Below the pieces are notes generated by a model, which searched no databases, had not been told where the DNA came from, and saw only the letters and a program-made list of their open reading frames with translations. Of a DNA stretch of 33,249 nucleotides, positions 29,556 to 33,249 are shown in pieces; the first letter of the stretch is position 1, and the number at the start of each line of letters is the position of its first letter. Position numbers and translations under genes: made by a program. Source of the stretch: Candidatus Peregrinibacteria bacterium CG11_big_fil_rev_8_21_14_0_20_46_8 (GTDB taxonomy: Bacteria > Patescibacteriota > Gracilibacteria > UBA1369 > UM-FILTER-53-11); contig PCVQ01000028.1 of NCBI GenBank assembly GCA_002796025.1, positions 1 to 33,249 of the forward strand, given 5' to 3'.

Positions 29556-30503
29556 ATGGCAAAGCCTAAAATAAAGCTTTTTGCAGGGACATCGCATCCC
29601 GCGCTTGCAAAACAAATATCGAAATTACTCAAAATTCCACTTTCTCCAATGCACATTCAACGCTTTGCGTGTAACGAGATTTATACGAAGCCGAGCGAGA
29701 GTGTTCGCGATGCCGATGTCTTTATTATTCAAACCGGCACGCAAAATGTAAACGAAGATTTAATGGAGCTCTTTATTATGCTCGATAGCTTTAAGCGCTC
29801 GTTTGCTTCAACTGTTCATGTGGTTATGCCGCATTTTCCATACGCCCGGCAAGATCGTGTTGCGAGTCCGCGTGAGCCGATTACCGCAAAGTTGATTGCC
29901 GATCTTTTGTCGAAAGCAGGTGCCGATCATCTTATTACATTTACACTGCACAGTGATCAAGAGCAGGGATTCTTTGATTTTCCTGTCGATAATTTGACGG
30001 CGCGCAAGCTCTTTGCAGAATATTTTAATAAGAAAAAATTTAAAAAAGCACCGGTCATTGTTGCGCCGGATGTGGGCAGTGCTAAAGAGGCCGACCGCCT
30101 TGCCAAGATGCTTGGAGCGGATTTGGCAATTTTGAATAAAATTCGTCCTAAGCATAATGTTGCCGAAGTTACGCATGTCGTTGGTGATGTAAAAGGCCGC
30201 GACTGTATTCTCTACGACGACATGGTCGATACCGGTGGTTCAGTTGTAGGTGGTGCAAATGTATTGAGAAAGTCCGGAGCAAATAGCGATATTTATCTTG
30301 CGGCTACGCATGCCGTGCTTTCGCGTGATGCTGCCGAAAAATTAAAGAGCGCAGATTTTAAGGAGATTGTCTTTACCGATACGATTCCGATTCCAAAGGA
30401 AAAGCAGTTAAAAAATATGAAGATTATTTCTGTGGCGCCCCTGCTTTCGCGCGTTGTCGATCACGTACATACTGGCAAAGCCCTTAGCCATTTACACGCA
30501 TAA
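29556..30503 (+). CDS. prs: Ribose-phosphate pyrophosphokinase
   Basis: A 315-residue enzyme making PRPP from ribose 5-phosphate and ATP for nucleotide and amino acid synthesis. The N-terminal KIKLFAGTSHPALAKQISK, the YARQDRVASPREPITAKLIADLL flexible region, the DVGSAKEADRLAKML helix and the PRPP loop LYDDMVDTGGSVVGGANVL are diagnostic. The PRPP-synthase signature is slightly divergent: TLHSDQEQGFFDFPVDN, where most have DLHxxQIQGFF. It begins the prs-rpiB-rpe set, which supplies its substrate. Confidence 0.94.
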   Translation: MAKPKIKLFAGTSHPALAKQISKLLKIPLSPMHIQRFACNEIYTKPSESVRDADVFIIQTGTQNVNEDLMELFIMLDSFKRSFASTVHVVMPHFPYARQDRVASPREPITAKLIADLLSKAGADHLITFTLHSDQEQGFFDFPVDNLTARKLFAEYFNKKKFKKAPVIVAPDVGSAKEADRLAKMLGADLAILNKIRPKHNVAEVTHVVGDVKGRDCILYDDMVDTGGSVVGGANVLRKSGANSDIYLAATHAVLSRDAAEKLKSADFKEIVFTDTIPIPKEKQLKNMKIISVAPLLSRVVDHVHTGKALSHLHA

Positions 30504-30513
30504 CTTTATTCTT

Positions 30514-30966
30514 ATGATTTATATCGGATCAGATCATGCAGGTTACGAGCGTAAGCAAGAAATCGAAGCCTATTTAAAAGGAAAGGGAGAAGATGTTGTT
30601 GATCTCGGTGTTTTTGCGGCAGAACCGCCTATGGATTATCCCGATATTGCGCACGAAGTGGCAGAGAAGGTGCGGCAAACTCACGGCGCCCGCGGAATTT
30701 TGGTATGCGGTTCTGGAGTTGGCATGTGTATGACTGCAAATAAGAAGCACGGAATTCGTGCAGTACATGGTGAGCGTAATGACAGTGTCGAAATGTCGCG
30801 CAAACACAACGATGCAAATATTCTCTGTTTGGGCGCACGTATGTTGAGCAAGGAAGAGTCATTCCAATTTATCGATACATTTTTATCAACTGAATTTGAA
30901 GCCGGAGAAGAGCGTCATGTTCGACGCGTAGATAAGATTGAGCCGGCAGCACAGCCCCATGCCTAA
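30514..30966 (+). CDS. rpiB: Ribose-5-phosphate isomerase B
   Basis: A 150-residue enzyme interconverting ribulose 5-phosphate and ribose 5-phosphate. The N-terminus IYIGSDHAGYERKQ and GILVCGSGVGMCMTANK (catalytic Cys65) are typical, as is RKHNDANILCLGAR. The start at 30514 matches the family N-terminus; a longer reading would run through the end of prs. It overlaps rpe by eight bases (ATGCCTAA), so they are translationally coupled. The related lactose-operon isomerases LacA/LacB are less likely in this context. Confidence 0.93.
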   Translation: MIYIGSDHAGYERKQEIEAYLKGKGEDVVDLGVFAAEPPMDYPDIAHEVAEKVRQTHGARGILVCGSGVGMCMTANKKHGIRAVHGERNDSVEMSRKHNDANILCLGARMLSKEESFQFIDTFLSTEFEAGEERHVRRVDKIEPAAQPHA

Positions 30967-31612
30967 ACTACTTATTGCCCCATCGATTCTCTCGGCTGAC
31001 TTTGGCAAGATCAATGAAGAGATTGCCAGCATCTCTTCGCATGCCGATATGATTCATGTCGACGTGATGGATGGGCACTTTGTGCCGAATATCACCTTTG
31101 GGCCGGATCAAATTGCAAAGATGCGCAGCACATTGCCCATGGACGTGCATTTGATGATTGAGCAGCCGGAGAAGTATTTGGAAGAATTTGCAAAGGCAGT
31201 AGAAAAGGCGCACGGGCGCCGCGATGATTCGTATTTAACTGTGCATCAGGAATCCAGCGTCCATCTTGAGCGCTTGGTTCAGCAGATAAAAGGATTGGGG
31301 ATGAAGGCTGCAGTTGCATTGAATCCGGCAACGCCATTGGTGAGTATCGAATCGTTGCTCGGCGATATAGATATGGTCTTACTCATGACCGTTAATCCCG
31401 GTTTTGGCGGGCAGAGTTTTATTGCATCTGTTGTGCCGAAGATTAAGGAATTGCGTGCAAAGGCACCGGATTTGAATATTCAAGTTGATGGGGGGATTAA
31501 CGAAAAAACGTATCGGCAGGCAGTTGAGGCCGGTGCAGATATCTTGGTTGCGGGCTCATATGTGTTTGGTGCAAAAGATCGTGCAGCCGCAATTGCGGCG
31601 CTGAGAAAATAG
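30959..31612 (+). CDS. rpe: Ribulose-phosphate 3-epimerase
   Basis: A 217-residue TIM-barrel epimerase interconverting ribulose 5-phosphate and xylulose 5-phosphate. Signatures: LIAPSILSADFGKINEEI, MIHVDVMDGHFVPNITFG (metal ligands His and Asp), VHLMIEQPEKYLEEF, TVNPGFGGQSFI and QVDGGINEKTYRQAVEAGADILVAGSYVF (second catalytic Asp). With transketolase, RpiB and Prs it completes a route from glycolytic intermediates to PRPP. The ATG at 30959 sits inside the end of rpiB. Confidence 0.95.
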   Translation: MPKLLIAPSILSADFGKINEEIASISSHADMIHVDVMDGHFVPNITFGPDQIAKMRSTLPMDVHLMIEQPEKYLEEFAKAVEKAHGRRDDSYLTVHQESSVHLERLVQQIKGLGMKAAVALNPATPLVSIESLLGDIDMVLLMTVNPGFGGQSFIASVVPKIKELRAKAPDLNIQVDGGINEKTYRQAVEAGADILVAGSYVFGAKDRAAAIAALRK

Positions 31613-31628
31613 AGGCAGAGCGCACACC

Positions 31629-31657
31629 TTGCCATATAGTTAAAATATTGCTATAAT
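31629..31657 (+). promoter_or_regulatory. Strong promoter of the LDDGKG-repeat protein gene
   Basis: -35 TTGCCA (31629-31634), a 17-base spacer and a perfect -10 TATAAT (31652-31657) preceded by TGC. It is the best extended promoter in the window. The predicted start near 31664 leaves an A/T-rich leader of about 24 bases before the ATG at 31688. Confidence 0.7.
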
Positions 31658-31687
31658 TTAGTAATAGTTTTTTAATCAAAAACAAAT

Positions 31688-31948
31688 ATGAAAAAAGCTT
31701 CGCGCAATGCACACACTCTAGATTCGGGTAAGGTTAACTATTTGCTTATTGGTATGGTGCTCGGCGCAATTGTCTCTGCGCTCTTTTTCCACTACCGCTT
31801 GCAGCAAGGTCAGACCAACCTTTTTTACAGTTATCCAACCTACAATACCTACGAGAAGTATCAGTTAGATGATGGCAAGGGATACTCATCGCTCGACGAC
31901 GGCAAAGGATTTACGAGTTTGGATGACGGGAAGGGGTATGCTTACTGA
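31688..31948 (+). CDS. Small membrane protein with three LDDGKG repeats
   Basis: An 86-residue protein that I do not recognise. A basic N-terminus (MKKASRNAHTLDSGKVN) precedes one membrane segment (YLLIGMVLGAIVSALFFHY), predicted N-in, C-out. The outer part has Tyr-rich text (NLFYSYPTYNTYEKY) and ends in three nine-residue repeats of the form LDDGKG(Y/F)xx, at about residues 60-86: LDDGKGYSS, LDDGKGFTS, LDDGKGYAY. It has a very strong promoter, so abundant expression is likely. Asp-Asp-Gly-Lys-Gly repeats could bind calcium or another cation or be a surface ligand; this is inference. It overlaps the convergent gene by seven bases. Confidence 0.75.
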   Translation: MKKASRNAHTLDSGKVNYLLIGMVLGAIVSALFFHYRLQQGQTNLFYSYPTYNTYEKYQLDDGKGYSSLDDGKGFTSLDDGKGYAY

Positions 31949-33249
31949 AGACAGCAGCGAATCCCACCAAGTTTCCATTCGAGTTCCTTTTTAACAGCCG
32001 CTAATTGCCGGATGCTTTCTTGAAGTTCAGGAGCGCGCTCTCCAAGTTGGTCAGGGGTTCTGCCATTGAGTATTCCGCGTGCTCCTTCTATTTTTCTTTC
32101 AATTGCTCCCACTGCATTAACCAATTTCTCCTGGGCTTCGCCTGCGTGCGGAATAACAAATGTCTGAACAAACTCCCAATCTTCTGGTGAAATTTCAAAG
32201 CGCTCATTTTGGGCGTGGTGAATCAAATGGCCAAGATTTGCTAAATGGGATTGGAGATCTTTTCTTTGTTCAGGTGAGAGTTCCTCTTGCGGTAAAAATC
32301 GCTTGTCTTTATCCAGTCGACCACCGCTGATACAGAGTTCAGTACTTCCCATGGCGGCATTCCATGCCATTGTTAATGATTGTGGATGATTCTCAATGTC
32401 ACGGCACTGCAGTAACAGACGAGCAAGATTGCATCCGATTGCTTCGGCACGAGAATGAATTGGAAATTGCCGAGGGCTCGATTCATGTCTCAATTGGCGA
32501 AGCTCACTCAGCGCTTGCTGATATTTGCCGGCGTATTGGACGCCTTCAGCCGTTGTAAACGGCCGCCGCTCTATCCTCTGTTGCGCTGCTGCTCTCCAGT
32601 CTGCACTTTCTCTTATATTCCAGGCATATTCGGCAGGATAGAGAATAGAGAGTTTTTCGGCCTGATCGAAGTGGATAGTGGCATCGTGGAGCGCGGTAGG
32701 CGTATTAGACAATAATAATGCTGCACGTCCGGCATAAATATGCATGCGGGCAAGATCTTTTTTATTTGGCATTAATACTCCTCCGGAATTTCGGTTGTCG
32801 CTAAATAACTGTTCTAGCAGTTGCTGCGCCTGCCTTAATTCTGCGGCAGTTTCGCGATTTGTGCTCGGTCCCATTGCGAGAGCTGCTTCAACATCCCCCA
32901 GATGTTTTTTGCGCTGAGTAGCTTTTTCGATAATGCAGACTGCAGCACGACGGCGTGCCTCGAATAAGGTCTGTTGCAATATCCGAGATAGATTCGGCAT
33001 GTTATCTACTTCATCAATGACTTCATTTAGAATTGCCAGTGCGCGGTTAATATTTCTTTCTTCTTCTTCAAATGTTTCATACTGAGGAAAGTAATATCCA
33101 AGTGCCTCTGTTATTTTTGCCTGCAGCATAAATGGCTGCGCTTCTTTAGGGTCGATCTTTATAGAAGCGAGTTTTGCAGGTTCACAATGTTCAGCAAGGG
33201 CAGCCATTGCCATAGTAATGTGCCATTCATTGCGTGAGCTTATTGCTGC
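31942..33249 (-). CDS. Orphan helical-repeat protein, 5' end beyond the window
   Basis: At least 435 residues of a soluble protein that I do not recognise. The frame stays open to the last base of the window, so the true start lies outside; an internal Met at 33213 need not be the start (residues before it read SSRNEWHIT). The sequence is almost all amphipathic helix of 30-40 residue periodicity (EALGYYFPQYETFEEEERN, INRALAILNEVIDEVDN, MHIYAGRAALLLSNTPTALH, HFDQAEKLSILYPAEYAWN), with the look of TPR-type helical repeats, though no single repeat is canonical. A scaffold or interaction role is inferred. It converges on the LDDGKG gene. Confidence 0.65.
   Translation of the reverse strand, partial: AAISSRNEWHITMAMAALAEHCEPAKLASIKIDPKEAQPFMLQAKITEALGYYFPQYETFEEEERNINRALAILNEVIDEVDNMPNLSRILQQTLFEARRRAAVCIIEKATQRKKHLGDVEAALAMGPSTNRETAAELRQAQQLLEQLFSDNRNSGGVLMPNKKDLARMHIYAGRAALLLSNTPTALHDATIHFDQAEKLSILYPAEYAWNIRESADWRAAAQQRIERRPFTTAEGVQYAGKYQQALSELRQLRHESSPRQFPIHSRAEAIGCNLARLLLQCRDIENHPQSLTMAWNAAMGSTELCISGGRLDKDKRFLPQEELSPEQRKDLQSHLANLGHLIHHAQNERFEISPEDWEFVQTFVIPHAGEAQEKLVNAVGAIERKIEGARGILNGRTPDQLGERAPELQESIRQLAAVKKELEWKLGGIRCCLQ

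Noticed and set aside
31860-31945. CRISPR-like or DNA-level tandem repeat at the LDDGKG coding region
   Set aside because: The three units differ at third codon positions; the repeat is at protein level and in frame.
1-33249. Use of TGA as glycine (Gracilibacteria code)
   Set aside because: TGA ends many intact genes at the family-expected length, with coupled starts overlapping it (26750-26753, 12372-12375, 6517-6520).

Overview
The window reads as a gene-dense stretch (about 46% G+C by eye, no intergenic gap over about 140 bases) of a small-genome bacterium of the Candidate Phyla Radiation / Patescibacteria type, plausibly Peregrinibacteria. This placement is inference. It rests on the mix of S-layer-homology (SLH) proteins, several lipoproteins, split transketolase genes, a eukaryotic-type class I aldolase and many short orphan proteins. 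TGA is used as a stop throughout (for example in the ATGA overlaps at 26750 and 12375), so the TGA=Gly code of some Gracilibacteria is not in use.

Layout. 1-4331: a possible gene end at the left edge, then on the minus strand a metal ABC transporter pair (ATPase, permease) followed by a very large SLH/beta-propeller surface protein. 4403-8119 (plus): tRNA hydroxylase TrhO, then a redox-flavoured run of DUF3179 lipoprotein, TlpA-like thioredoxin lipoprotein, Crp/Fnr regulator and glutaredoxin, with a palindrome that fits a Crp/Fnr site in front of the glutaredoxin. 8175-10416 (minus): an orphan protein, a small HPGHG membrane protein and class I fructose-bisphosphate aldolase. 10555-11149: AbrB/Doc toxin-antitoxin pair. 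11197-14112: nitroreductase, methyltransferase, BNR-repeat lipoprotein, multi-pass membrane protein. 14140-14783: tRNA-Trp and a RelBE-type pair. 14845-18956: penicillin-binding protein, divergent from an M16 peptidase and Ndk.

18981-31612 is the metabolic core, almost all on the plus strand: pabB, two orphan genes, pabC, an SLH protein (minus), folP, an orphan lipoprotein, queD, a CYTH phosphohydrolase, folK, transketolase N-half, queF, queE, queC, a DUF192 lipoprotein, transketolase C-half, prs, rpiB and rpe. It combines p-aminobenzoate and pterin steps of folate synthesis, the steps from dihydroneopterin triphosphate to the queuosine precursor preQ1, and non-oxidative pentose-phosphate/PRPP reactions. 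folE, folB, pabA, tgt and queA are not in the window. The QueD carries a CExxHGH motif, recalled from the literature as the mark of dual-function PTPS-I/III enzymes, so one protein may feed both pathways. The next gene, overlapping it, encodes a CYTH enzyme that could remove the triphosphate QueD releases. 31688-33249 holds a small membrane protein with three LDDGKG repeats and a partial orphan gene.

Expression. Shine-Dalgarno sequences are almost absent. Many genes instead have a good -10 box, often with TGn and sometimes a -35, only 6-10 bases before the ATG, which predicts leaderless or near-leaderless mRNAs. I saw no convincing intrinsic terminator and no CRISPR array, insertion sequence, attachment site or replication origin.
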